Source: Sipunculus nudus (taxonomy: Eukaryota; Annelida; Sipuncula; Golfingiida; Sipunculidae). From it: 64,000 nt of DNA. The first letter of the stretch is position 1. Each line of letters starts with the position of its first letter. This document shows, in pieces, positions 38,001 through 48,989 of this stretch. The DNA is taken from positions 17,483,508 to 17,547,507 of the forward strand of contig CM049313.1 of NCBI GenBank assembly GCA_026874595.1, written 5' to 3'. A model generated the notes under the pieces. The model ran no database searches and was not told the origin of the DNA. It saw nothing but the letters and a program-made list of their open reading frames with translations. The position numbers were made by a program, and so were the translations under genes.

Positions 38001-38450
38001 GATGGCTAAGAATTTTCTCTGGACGGACGCAAAAACGACAAGCCATGTATATAAAACAACAACAAATATAGGCGGCGCCATTAGTGGCATACATCAAATA
38101 ATGGTATGTAAGAAAAATAAGCACAGTAAATTTCATCAATAGTTGTATGGTTACTAAGAAACTAGAGCTTTTATATCAGTTTTAATGAATATTCACCCAT
38201 TTATAGTGTTCTGTTATATAATTCTGTTCAAATACTACACTCTGAGACGAGATTGAGAGCTCAAAATCATGTATAGGTCACGGTGAAGAAATTTCGGTTT
38301 TAACAGAGATTTCACAAAGAACTGTCTGGATGTTGAGCAGTAAAGGTTTCGGTCTGCTTAACGACGGCAGGAGGGCCGACTGAAGGGCGACGGACAGGGA
38401 CTGTTCGCTACAGCACAGAATGACTGACAGTCAGCTGAGTTAAAACAATT
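38001..38450 (+). repeat. Diverged copy of the 5'-end dispersed repeat
   Basis: Carries, in order, GGCGGCGCCATTAGT (the GGTGGCGCCACCAGT landmark), a GAC-rich decayed tail (GACGGCAGGAGGG, GCGACGGACAGGGA), TTCGCTACAGCACAGAATGAC and CAGTCAGCTGAGTTAAAA. The last strings parallel GATCGCTATAGCTCAGATGAC and CAGTCAGCTGAGCTAAAA at 785-826. Confidence 0.6.
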
Positions 38451-39389
38451 AATTTTATAAGAATACAGGTATTTTTTAGAGAAAACTTTCTATATTATCT
38501 TCCTCCCTTATCATTTTTCGGATTTTGTTTTTTTTTCAGTCACCTATGAGACCTCCATATAAGAAAAGTATGTAGCCAGTTAATTATACTTTCTTACATA
38601 TTTAATCTACATATTTGGCTAGAGACATCCCCTTTTCTAAGATGCAGTAACAGGAAATGTTATACTATAAATTACCTACGGTATCATTGTTCAGTAATTA
38701 TCTTCGAGTGTATCTCTCTAACGTCACCGGAGTTTGTAATATGTTGAAATTGCATCCGCTATATTTTTTCTTTCACTCAACAATGCAAGACGGATCGAGT
38801 GAAATTAAAATAAAAGTATCTCAATAAACATACAGTGTATAACAGTCAAAAAATAATAAGCCGTTCGACCCGTGATGAGCCACATTAATCTTATTTATGA
38901 CACTGAGTACACAAATGGATCCCCATCTGTAAGTTACCAGCCCTGATGACCTAGGTTTTCATATCATATCCAGATTTTCTCTGTCTCTCCGGATTACTTT
39001 CATTCTACAGAACTCATTATTATCAGTTGGATATTAAGTGGATTTAATGGTTTGGGAATAGTTCACTTTCGCAACAATATGGGACCCGTTTTTCTCCGTA
39101 TATATTTTCCCACATCCTTGACCTAAGCCGTTTTTTGGGGCAATGACGCGTGTGCATTAGCAGAGCTGGCATTATTCATATAATATTCGATCCAGCTCGG
39201 TTAGTTCAATCCGGGGCTCTGTTAAACAGAACTGGTCTCCTAAGTTTCCGAGGTACTTAATTCTATCTCATTTAAGACAGGGAACTGCTACATAGCAAAC
39301 TCTAGGCTTTTTGGCGCAGGTGTAACCATCTCATTATACCGTGTGTGGCGTTACATTCGTTTTTTTTAACCATTCCACTTATGCACTGG
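38451..39389. other. Intronic DNA, no firm feature
   Basis: No repeat edge, exon or RNA gene recognised. Confidence 0.5.
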
Positions 39390-39540
39390 TTCAGGGTTCG
39401 TCACCAATAGGCTATGGATAGTTCGACCAATGAGAGCTAGGTGCTTTAAAAAGGTTGAAACCGGCATTCTCATTGGTCGAAACATTCGTACTTATGTGTC
39501 ATCTCCCTAGTGGTGATACATGTATTTTTGTTTAAAGTTA
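39390..39540. repeat. CCAATGAGA palindromic family, copy 2
   Basis: Perfect 14-base inverted arms TTCGACCAATGAGA (39422-39435) and TCTCATTGGTCGAA (39468-39481) around a 32-base loop. Flanks match copy 1 at 34.5 kb. Confidence 0.65.
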
Positions 39541-39609
39541 GTTATAGTTACAGAGCGATGGGTATTGCAGATATAGAGGTCAAAAAGGACAAAAATTGCT
39601 TTTCTCACT

Positions 39610-40022
39610 TAGGCCGCACTGGCAAATAATCCAGATCTTACTCTCTAAGCCTCTGATCCACTAATCCTCTGATCTGCATCATATCAGGTCGGTTTACTAT
39701 CGTCCGCTTAAAAAGCGGTCTGCAGAAGTCCGGTTTAGTTTGGTCCGGTTAACAGTATACCGGTTTCTAGTGCGTACCGCTTCTAGTCCGAATGGGTTCA
39801 CTTTCAGCAAACGGCTTTGAACGCTTCCCTTGATGCTCCGTTGCTGGCCTGAATCGGATTGCGAAGAACGGACAACAAATTCAAAGTGTGTTGAATAAAC
39901 CGATGTAAGCTTTTGTAAAGCAAACTACAATGCAGGCCCCAAAGCGGACAATTTAAAGACTTTAGAAAACCGGTTTAGCATAATCCAGTTTAGATGCGAA
40001 CCAAGTGTAGATACGGCCTTAA
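39610..40022. mobile_element. MITE-like element with AGGCCG ends
   Basis: The left edge reads TTAGGCCGCACTGG; the right edge, complemented, reads TTAAGGCCGTATCTACACTT. Internally, CCGGTTTAG and TCCGGTT words recur in both halves (near 39730-39775 and 39968-39990). Non-coding, about 410 bp. The target duplication is not clear. Confidence 0.45.
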
Positions 40023-40470
40023 CCTAGTCCAGGACACATATTATGAAGTATTTCCATAGTTTCATAACCTGAAAACGAATAATCATCGACCCTTCATATT
40101 TACTTAGTACATTTTGTGTAATATATACTTATGGATAAATACTGAATAACTACAGAATATGTAACAATATACAAACGTAGCCAACCCGGATTGCATAGTA
40201 TACGTAATATGTGGTTGGCAACGTTTACATATGCTTCTACGTCGTAGATATCTACGAGGTGCGTCTTGTGTATATACCGGAGTGGACTGGGGTATAGGTG
40301 TGATCGATTGATAAGTGCATTTGTATTTAAAAAAAAACCCAGAGATTTTCTAAATGAAATTTAGTCAGATAGGTCACACTGGTAGACTTAAATGCTTCGT
40401 GAATACGGTAGCCCTCATTTGACTTGTTTTTGTGTTTATTTCCATTGTCGTTGATACTAAATGAGATTTT
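40023..40470. other. Intronic DNA between two MITEs
   Basis: No feature recognised. Confidence 0.5.
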
Positions 40471-41000
40471 TTTCTAACAAGTAGTGCGCGATATTATCGA
40501 TATACGCGATACAGTGATTTCTATATTGCGTTTCACGATACAGTTGTCAAATATCGATATTTATCGATATTTTGTAAATGTGCCTAAAACTGATTTTTTC
40601 AAAGTAAAAAACAGGGTTTCAGTTACAAATTTAGACATCTAAATGGGTTGGAATCATTGACAGGCTTAAAGTGAAAGTTTCTACCGCGTCTCCAAGACAT
40701 TTAGTTGGAAATTTTAAAGGAAGGCCTGTTATACCAAAGGTCAAAGGTCCGCCCTAGGGAAATTGCATGCCGGCTCGATGGATTGTTGGTATACGAGAAA
40801 TATTTTGAAACAGAAAGAGAAAGAAATGCTGAACACGGTCATTATAATTTATACTTCATTAATATTCTCCCATATAACACGTTTAATTCCTATTAATTTT
40901 ACAGGATGAAAATATCGCAATACGTATCGAAATACGCTACCAAATATCGAAATATATTGCGATACGAAATTTGTAGGCGATACCCAGCCCTATTTCTAAC
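40471..41000. mobile_element. hAT-type MITE with 8-bp target duplication
   Basis: The element occupies 40479-40992 (514 bp) between two identical octamers TTTCTAAC (40471-40478 and 40993-41000), the target-duplication length typical of hAT transposons. The right end, complemented, reads TAGGGCTGGGTATCGC; the left end, AAGTAGTGCGCGATATTATC, is a decayed version of the same kind of terminus. Both subterminal regions are packed with ATATCGATA, CGATAC and ATCGCAATA words. The interior is non-coding. A 63-codon frame at 40705-40896 is incidental. Confidence 0.7.
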
Positions 41001-41613
41001 TGTTTCGTGCCTTTGTTAGATTCGTGATCCGGAATGCCTGAGATCCTATATTTTCTGGAGGTAGTGGTTTGCAGGTAAACCAGTGCCGGATTATGTCTTG
41101 ATGGTCCTTGGTTACAGACCTTGGGATGCACAATTTCAAAAGCATATGATCATGAGATTCAAAACCTCGCCCTCTGCTATTACTAAATGGAAGAAGTATA
41201 TTCCTAACATTTCTTAATGATGAAAATTCTATTGCTGTGGTTCTTTTTCCTAAAACCAATGTAAATTATCGAGGTTTTCTCAGCGGAATTTAGCTACTGG
41301 ATCTAGTAGATAATAATTAAGGGCCGATGCTTCCATGAATTTTAGATTTATGCTTACACATGATGGTCGCTTTGGATAGCAACTTAGGTTGGAACTGGTA
41401 CAAATAAATTACTGGTAATAATTACTTGGCCTACTGGAATAAAAGCCACTTGGTAACACGCGGCTTAACACATACGAAAATCTAGCATTGCTGAACCTCC
41501 TGTCTCGCGTTCACATAGAAAACCACTGTATGACCCATGTGTGTTGAAGCCATATAACCTAAACATTTATTATGTTGTTTGATGTGCAGTTTTTATTTTT
41601 TATCTATTGACAG
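41001..41613. other. 3' end of intron 1
   Basis: No repeat recognised. The 64-87 codon minus frames here lack domain support. The last 30 bases are T-rich (TTTTTATTTTTTATC) and end TTGACAG, a good polypyrimidine tract and acceptor for exon 2. Confidence 0.5.
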
Positions 41614-41697
41614 ACCAAGACATGAGCGAGGCGGAGTACCTGTATGGCCGGCGGCCCTTGGTCGGACTTGGTGACGATACATCGGATTACTCTGCAG
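41614..41697 (+). CDS. Secreted peptide precursor, exon 2 (amidation site)
   Basis: 84 bases between a T-rich acceptor (TTGACAG|AC) and a donor (GCAG|GTACTA). It enters in phase 1 from exon 1 and leaves in phase 1. It encodes residues 49-76: DQDMSEAEYLYGRRPLVGLG, then DDTSDYSA. Gly60-Arg61-Arg62 is a classical amidation plus dibasic cleavage signal, so the upstream peptide (residues 28-59, 32 residues) would be released with an amidated C-terminal tyrosine. The acidic run after it looks like a spacer peptide. GC content is well above the surrounding intron. The open frame continues into the intron to 41879, but the GRR signal and in-phase joining favour the splice model. Confidence 0.6.
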
Positions 41698-42379
41698 GTA
41701 CTATTATATTCTATTGTATATATTGTGTTCTATCGTATTATAGCTTAAGACAAATCCCTGCGCCCTCATACATCGTTTATCTAAATGAAAATCGACATCG
41801 CCTTAGCCATAAACCCATTCGAGAAATATTGGTCCTGCGTTCTCATAGCTGTTGCTTAGCTTTAAGGCTAGAACCCTGAAAGGCCGTTAATAATTCAATT
41901 CCAACAGACTTCCCTAGCTGCAAGACTCACAAAACTAAACATTCTTATGCCAAGCAGAGCATGTGACAATGACCGACTTTTGTCGCGGACCTAAAATAAA
42001 GTTGCGTTACACATCTCCATTCGATGCGATATATCAACATCCCAATTATATATTAATTCTCGTCGCAAACTCTTTTGTTATAAAAATATAGAAATATTAT
42101 CAACGATATCTTACCGATGATGTTTATCTATCTGATACCTTGCCCAATTTTAACTGAATCAAATAAGTACTGAATCGATATCTCCCTAGAAAGTAACCCT
42201 TACGTATCTCGTTTCTGCACATTGCAACCACTGGAACCCTTATTGTGCTGAAAATAACTGAGTGTTCGGCTAAAGCATTTTGCCAAATTCCCACTGCTTA
42301 GAGTACATAAGAATTTTTTTAGAGTAACAGATAATTCAAATAAATACGTGTCTAACATTCGGTTAGAAATGTTTGCTAC

Positions 42380-42530
42380 TATGGGGACCGGACAATCGTA
42401 ATACCCTCGGCTCTCTCAGCTGTCAAGTCGGGTTTGGTTATTACCTGGTTTCTGAAGGAGTGGGTTATAGTGGTCCGTCCAAGGTCGGTACTTCTTTCCG
42501 GGTCCCCCGATTTCCTCCATCCTCTGTAGA
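42380..42530 (+). repeat. Possible decayed repeat (CCGGGTCCCCCGATTTCCTCC)
   Basis: A GC-balanced patch with CTTTCCGGGTCCCCCGATTT followed by CCTCCATCCTCTGTAGAGAG. The pyrimidine-rich CCGGGT..CCGATTTCCTCC phrase looks like the 3' body of widespread invertebrate short repeats. There is no second copy in the window, so this rests on appearance alone. Confidence 0.2.
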
Positions 42531-43766
42531 GAGCCATCTAGAGTGCTCAGTATTAGTTATTATAAATAGTTGTACAATCCACGTAAAATATATAAATTTA
42601 TAAAGAGTCCTTTTTACATAAACAACATATTTCATATAAGACAGCACTAATATTAAAATCATCGAGTCTATCACGGTGTATCCGTTGATTTCAATATACC
42701 ATTGTCCAGGATTAAATTAGGTATGATTGATAAGGATACCGAGGAAGAATATGAAGACACACGATAACATAATTTAATTAAAAGACCAGTCAAAGACCAA
42801 GCATTCATCAATCCATCATTGTGTAAACGCTCTTTAGTGTGTGGAGGAAAGAAAAATCATAGGAGATGCGTAGGTGAGAAACTTAATTTAGGAGCAAGTA
42901 ACTTTCTTTCACAATAATCGACGCTAATTAAATAAGTGGTCTTTTTATCGTTGAAATATCTTATTTTGAAAGTTATGTATTGCATGAAGTAAAAAGCTTT
43001 AGCTGATAAGGCTATTCATAGCTAGATGGCATTAAAATAATACGTCAATTAATATTCTTTAGGAAATCATAAAACTAAAAGACGGATGGACACATGGATA
43101 ATAATATGTCTAATTATATGGTAATTGTAAGCAATACATTAATAATGGCTTCATCAAGTTTTCATAAAACGGTGATTTCATTTGTATACTTATTTTGTCA
43201 GAACAAAACGTAATCACGAATTATAACGGTCATTCAGGGACGGATTATAGTTAATTAATGTTTAGGAGACAGTGATTACATAGTTCTATGCAGTTTATAT
43301 TCTACGTAGCTGCGGAGACAAATAGAACCTGAAATATAACTGATGATTCATACTGACGAATTACAGGATATTGTTCCCGCCACCTGAAATATATTATCTC
43401 TTGATTCTAAATGCAAATAAGAACCGAGTTCCTATTTAGGACGAAGATTGGGATCGCAACCCCTAGTGGTTTATAAGACTTCCTTGGTTCCATGATTACA
43501 CATGAAGTACTTCATTAATATAGTCGTGTTTTTCACCAAGCCTGTTTTAAACTGAATTAACTCGGTGACAAAATCAGCAGTTGTTTGGTTTTGTCTCAGT
43601 TTATTTTTTTGTCTTTCAACTCTGTGATTAACCTTTATGATGAATGGTGATTGCCACATTCGTGACACTAACAAAAACTAGGTCGCGGAAAACTGGATTG
43701 TGAAAAGCAGCTACATTACGAGGAGTCTCACTGAAAGTAAAACTTTATTAATCTTGAAGAAATTTC

Positions 43767-43768
<2 letters not shown>

Positions 43769-43821
<53 letters not shown>
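43769..43821. repeat. (AT)n microsatellite
   Basis: About 52 bases of TA dinucleotides within intron 2. Confidence 0.95.
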
Positions 43822-43823
<2 letters not shown>

Positions 43824-44300
43824 TATTGACATCAAGAAGTACTAAAGTCTCGTAAAATAAAGATTCCTTTGCTTGCTGCTTACTTTCATATTGATGTATG
43901 AACTGTTTATGAACTATGTATTTAAAGTGTATTTTTAGGATAGGACTTTTTGCCATACTTCCCCGATAAGATTTTAAATGTGGCTCATATGTCGGCAAGG
44001 GACAACTTAAATCAGTTATCTTTAAATATGTCCATCTAATTAAATGAAGATAAAATCGATGTTAGGGAATAAGTGTCAAAATGATCTGGGATTTAGTTGT
44101 ACAACTATCATAATCGCAAACTTCGAGCAACGTTTCATAACGTTTCATAAAAAAATGTGTTTTGTTGCAGGTTTCCCAATGTATGCTGTTAAAGATATCA
44201 AATGTATGAATAAAACAAATAGACACATTTATATAAAATTTTGCATAGGTATATTAATAGTTAACACTTGGGTAATACCTTTGTATAAATTATGTTGTAG

Positions 44301-44413
44301 TCAGAGCAAAGCGCGGAAGATTCGATGACCTCATCGCCAAGCTGTCAAAACTCTCCGGAAGCAGAAGTAGAGGCCGAGCTCTCGCTTTCCGGTTTGGCAC
44401 TGGCGGGAAGTGA
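44301..44413 (+). CDS. Secreted peptide precursor, exon 3 (C-terminal peptide)
   Basis: Joined in phase 1 at TTGTAG|TCAGAG, it encodes residues 77-113 and stops at TGA 44411-44413. Val-Arg-Ala precedes a second dibasic KR (80-81), which would release a basic C-terminal peptide beginning GRFDDLIAKLSKLSGSRSRG and ending FRFGTGGK. That tail contains FRFG but no basic residue directly after the glycine, so it does not make a standard RFamide. A second acceptor four bases on (GTCAG|AGC, exon from 44305) would shift frame, lose the KR site and run to a stop at 44568-44570 (87 residues, acidic at first). I prefer the first acceptor because it is the first AG and keeps the prohormone layout. A poly(A) signal follows at 44576. 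Confidence 0.55.
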
Positions 44414-44575
44414 GGCATCATGGGAAGCCTTTTATGTCGTCTGCAGCAATACGCATCAGCAGTGGCTTATTTCCTTTGTTTTCTCCACCAGACACCAACT
44501 CGGCCGCGAGTTTCTTGGAAGATTTAACCATTTTGTCATTATTTTTGTATTGTACTATGGTATTTCTTAGATTCA
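44414..44575 (+). other. 3' UTR of peptide gene
   Basis: About 160 bases of GC-balanced sequence between the stop and the poly(A) signal. The complementary strand is open from an ATG at 44532 in a good start context (CAAAATGG) through 37 codons to a stop near 44420. That frame is lysine-rich and unrecognised. Confidence 0.4.
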
Positions 44576-44581
44576 AATAAA
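44576..44581 (+). terminator. Poly(A) signal AATAAA
   Basis: Canonical AATAAA (within TTCAAATAAAACTT) about 165 bases after the TGA of exon 3, an appropriate place for 3' end formation of the peptide gene. Confidence 0.5.
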
Positions 44582-44599
44582 ACTTCAAATTTCTATATC

Positions 44600-45340
44600 T
44601 CTCAGCAGTGAATGAATAACCTATCGTTGTGGTGCTGTGTAACATTTAGTTTTATTTAGTACACGTACTTTAATTTTTGTGACATCAGAGTTTTTGTATG
44701 TTTCTGTCCTAATCAGGCCATCTGGGTACACCCCTCTTATAATAAAGGTAACGTTAATATACATATTTGTTTTTGTGTATTTGTTGATCGTAACACGTTT
44801 CGACCGGTGAAAATTTGTTAAATATTTAAGTGACTTATCTAATCTACACTCGCATACGCGCTCATTTATCGGTCGATACCAAAACATAAAAATTGAATGA
44901 ATAAATCGTAATTTTCTCAAAATACAGCTTGTGCAGTCTTGTGCTCTTATAACTATTAAAAGGCTTCTTAAAGAATGTATTAAAATATTGATATATTTAT
45001 ATATTGATGCATGGAGAATAGATTGATCCTTGTGAAGAGGATGGAAAAAATATACCTTTTTAAAACTTGACAATCAGAAAATTGTTGCAAATTTATAATA
45101 AATGGGTCAACATTCTCCTGAAATATTTTACACATACCCTAGGGCTCGCGCATGTGGCTCTATTTAATGTAAAAAGAAAAGGTCAAAATAGTAAAATCAA
45201 GGGTGAGAGTTTTCGGGTGACTCCAATCAGTATGTTCCTGATACGTGGTTTTGTTGTTCCACATATATTTGTCTTAGTACTCCAATGCTTTTGTTGGGCA
45301 AAAGGCTGGGACCGGCCCAGATCATGAGGCTCGGGCCACA
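44600..45340. other. Downstream flank, no feature seen
   Basis: AT-rich. The 150-codon minus frame at 44621-45073, the longest in the window, has no domain, signal peptide or biased codon use I can see, and probably reflects chance. Confidence 0.45.
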
Positions 45341-45840
45341 TACAGCTCTTTAATCTTAATTAAACCCTGGCACTAATGAAAGGTCTTTGAAAGTGACTTT
45401 TGGAGAAAATTTTAATTCTCGGAAAATCAGTGTCATTAGTGGCTTGTGGCTGGAATGGCAAGGCAGAGATCCTCTATAGTTCATCGTCCATGCGAGTTAT
45501 ACAAGGTGACTAATGTCAGAGCTATTAGAAACAGCCTTTGACGCCAGCAAGACTGTCTCCACAAATTAAGAAAACGCCCTAGTGCCCTAACCATGACAAA
45601 TGTGGCCTTTTCTCCCTTGCACCCGCTGCCCTTTTGCACAAAAGCCGTTTACAATTTTCCGGGTTGATTCACGAGTCCTCGTTCAAACTCAGTTGAAAGG
45701 AAGCCCAGAGCCACCAGAAACTCCCACTTTAGAAGAAAACGGTGTCATTTTAATGTCACCATCCCGGGGAAGCTAAAAGACTACGGACACTTGGCAGGAT
45801 TAGATATACACCTTGAGGAAAATCAATACGCATCATGAAG
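45341..45840. other. Candidate conserved non-coding block
   Basis: About 500 bases, GC-balanced, without repeats or open frames. It carries homeodomain-type words (TTAATCTTAATTAAAC) and is rich in non-repetitive words. It differs sharply in texture from the flanks, including the GA/AT microsatellites just after it. Conservation cannot be tested from the sequence alone. Confidence 0.2.
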
Positions 45841-45954
45841 ACTCTTGGTGCAAAATCTCTTTTTCTACTTAATCACTAAAACCACTTGCACCTACCAATG
45901 CCCCATATTTTGGCGTTTATATCAGATTTCTTTTCACACTTAATTTGTGTTTCA

Positions 45955-46152
45955 GAGAGAGAGAGAGAACTTTGCTGAAAGAAATCAGAGATAAGGGATA
46001 AAACTTTGCTGAAAGTAATGAGACAGAGGAAACTGATGAAATAAATGAGAGAAAGAAAGAGAGAGAGGGGGGGAGAGAGAGAGAAAGAAAAAAAGAAAGA
46101 GAGTGAGCGGTTCAGATAAAGAAAAGAGAAAGAATACATCTTTAAATAAATT

Positions 46153-46227
<75 letters not shown>
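45955..46227. repeat. GA-rich tract with (AT)n and (AG)n
   Basis: Purine-rich GAGA/GAAA sequence at 45955-46140, then (AT)n at 46157-46194 running directly into (AG)n at 46195-46227. The serine/leucine-rich minus frames over it are artefacts. Confidence 0.9.
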
Positions 46228-46229
<2 letters not shown>

Positions 46230-48989
46230 AGGAAAAAAGAACCCGCAAGGAGACAATATAGAGAAAGGCAAATTATATGATAAAGAATCCAGAAGAGAAA
46301 ACATTCAGAGTGATCAGCCTCCCGAACATGTGGCACACGCTAATACAGTATTTTGCATGCCCAAGAACCAGGCTGCCCTAAGATAAATGCTTAGTACCTT
46401 CAATACATTAATGCCGCTACAGGTGTGAAGCATTGTTTTCATATCTGCTGCTGATTATACGTGGTTTTACTACTAATAGACTGCCTTGACATTTTTCTCA
46501 AGACAGTTACAGACGGAGAATAAACCTCGCCACCGTGGCCTTACATTTTAAGGCTTACAGTCACATGTTCCCATATTAGTTTTATGTGTGATCTACTAGT
46601 CAGTTCTCGTGCCTGAGGTCGTCCCGGATCCCAAGCACATATTATAGCGCGTGGACCGGGAGCTTCTAAAGCACATTATTGAATTATTCGTGCTAAAAAC
46701 AGGCTGTTTGCTCTCTACCTCTACCCTCATGCGAGACATGCATTATGAGGTGTACAAAGTTACTTGTTCCGACTGTGCCTTGAATAGTAAAGAAGAGATA
46801 CATGAATTATACACACAACAATATATATCTATATATTTAGTCTTAGGCTAACTTCTTTTCTACCATTCAAAAACCTATAAATATTTTCCCGTTAATATTT
46901 TTATATTTTACAAAGATAAATATATTATGAAAAACATGTGACGTTATTGGAGACCTTTTCCCCGGTATATGAGAAGCTAAGATTTATCCAAACATTTAAA
47001 TACCAGTGAGGAAAAAGTAACGAAGTTTTACGAGCCAGAATAAACTACCCGAGCACGATACACCCCGCTATACACTAAAATGATTCCACACAAAATTATT
47101 CCCACAATCGTGTTTTGTTCTAACTTGGTGAAAGCAGCTTGAACCAATTGTAAGGCAAAAAGGTTTGAACAACTTGTATTAACGCTTTAGATTTTCTGTT
47201 ATTGAGACAAACCTGTTATTGACACAAACCTTTTTTTCATTATATTAAGAAGTGATATTTTAAAGGAAGAAAACTGGATTTGATAAAGCTATTAACTAAA
47301 TCACAAAGACGTCATACACGCACAGGGTTATTCATATTAAGCAGTTTTCATATGGTTTCATTTAATTTCGACGCATCCAGGACACATAATGATAAGGATT
47401 TATTCCACATTGAGATCAGCCGATGCATCCATCAATATATAAACACTAAGACTTGTTAAAGCAGTTTTGGGCGCTGATGATATAATAACTTTAATTTTAA
47501 CAAATGAATTGTTGACGTGAATACGAATGTTGAAGTATAAAGAGAGGATTTTAAGTCGTGCGGTGCCTGGACAGCGACCAAAGGAACACATTTTGTATTT
47601 TGTCTCACTGTACCATGCAGCAAGAAGATACTTAAACAAATTATGTTTCCTTCCCGGCAAAGCAATCAAGGCGAATTGAGAATTTCAAAAGAATTTCCGA
47701 ATGTCTGACCAGCGAAGAATTTCTGTACGTCATTCTCTATCTAAATGCAGGTGAAATGAAATTATAAATTCTCTATGCGTGATAAATCAACCCGTAAAAG
47801 GTAAATTTGTTACAATAGCTGTGTAAAACACACCTTTTAGACACGTTTATTTCATTATCCGTTTATGTAATTATTATTTAATTATTTTTCTTTATTAGAT
47901 ATTTTCGGAAGTTTCTTAACATTCAGTATATAAAGTTTTAGTAACCCGTTGAACCGTTCTTAAATCAGTTGTTCGAAGTTGGGTTGGTCTCAGTGTTACC
48001 TGAATATTTATTTTTCAAAGGTACTTTAGAAGAACATTTATTAGGCTTAGGTATCAGATATTTCGAAGATAAAAGAAACACTGTACATTGGTGGTGGACA
48101 AACAACAATAAACAACGATGGCCCTAAAAAAGCAGGTCCTATTCTACACAACTTCCAGTGATACAGAATATAAAACAGTTCCTGGAATACATACTTGCAG
48201 CTTAATTGAGCCGATGCTTGAAGCATTAGTATAAACGGCAAACACGGAAAAATATCTTCAATATCTATTAGGTGGGAGTCATTTGACTATGTAGGTGTCA
48301 GTGGGTAGTAATAGGATATCACATCAAGCAAACACGCAGACTAGAGCATAAATAAAGAATGGTCGCTTTATAGTTCACCAATGCCCGCAGCGGAACATTC
48401 TGGGACGCAGAGAAAATCCCAGCAGCCGACCCCTGTCAAGCGGAACGCCATCACTCATTTCTGTGAATAACTCTTAATAAGGGAGATAATACCTAGGCAT
48501 AACTCCTTCCAAAGGAATCCTGGGATTGCTTGATTGAATGATGAATGAATTTGACCTATATAGTGCATATTTTATCTACCCAGATGCAACTTCACAGGTT
48601 CCAATGTTTAGTATTTTTTTGCTATTATTAATCGACCTAGTACTCCGACTGAATACATGGAAATAATGAGAAATCGACTCACACAAAGGATTCATGTATG
48701 ACATAGCTTTATAAAAATTTTACAGCCGGCAATAAAAACGTTTTGGACCAATAATCTCAAAATAGAAAGACTTCTTTCGTGTAAAACTGTTTTAATGTGT
48801 TTGTTTGAAAATAAATGTTTAAAATGTCCTGTGATATTTAATTATTTTCATAGTTTGTTAAAGCACATTATGAAAGTACATTATTAAAAATCCTTCTCGC
48901 GCGTGTCCTTTCGTACCTGATGTATGTCAGAATTCGGATACATGTCACGGTACTCTGTTAAACTACTATAACACTCAGTTACGTGTAAT
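46228..48989. other. No firm feature
   Basis: A 66-codon plus frame at 46651-46851 is moderately protein-like at first, then becomes (TA)-derived. No start, acceptor or domain supports it. Minus frames at 47400-47669 are featureless. Confidence 0.45.

Larger units (their letters stand above)
2891..41613 (+). other. Giant intron 1 (phase 1) of peptide gene
   Basis: A 38.7-kb intron begins with GTAAGT at 2891 and ends with TTGACAG at 41613. It holds most of the mobile elements in the window and no other exon I can defend. Because both flanking junctions are phase 1, an additional in-frame cassette exon of 3n bases could hide here unnoticed. The intron span depends on exons 1 and 2 belonging together, which rests on matching phase and on the coherent precursor they encode. 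Confidence 0.5.
41698..44300 (+). other. Intron 2 (phase 1) of peptide gene
   Basis: 2.6 kb, beginning GTACTA and ending TTGTAG. It contains a possible decayed repeat at 42380-42530, an AT array at 43769 and no other exon recognised. Confidence 0.5.

Noticed and set aside
44301-44413. RFamide peptide at the precursor C-terminus
   Set aside because: FRFG is followed by Thr, not Lys or Arg, so there is no amidation/cleavage signal.
44621-45073. 150-codon minus ORF, among the longest in the window
   Set aside because: AT-rich, no domain, signal peptide or splice context, and composition as expected of chance.
46651-46851. 66-codon ORF with cysteine pair
   Set aside because: The second half is translated (TA) repeat, with no splice or start support.
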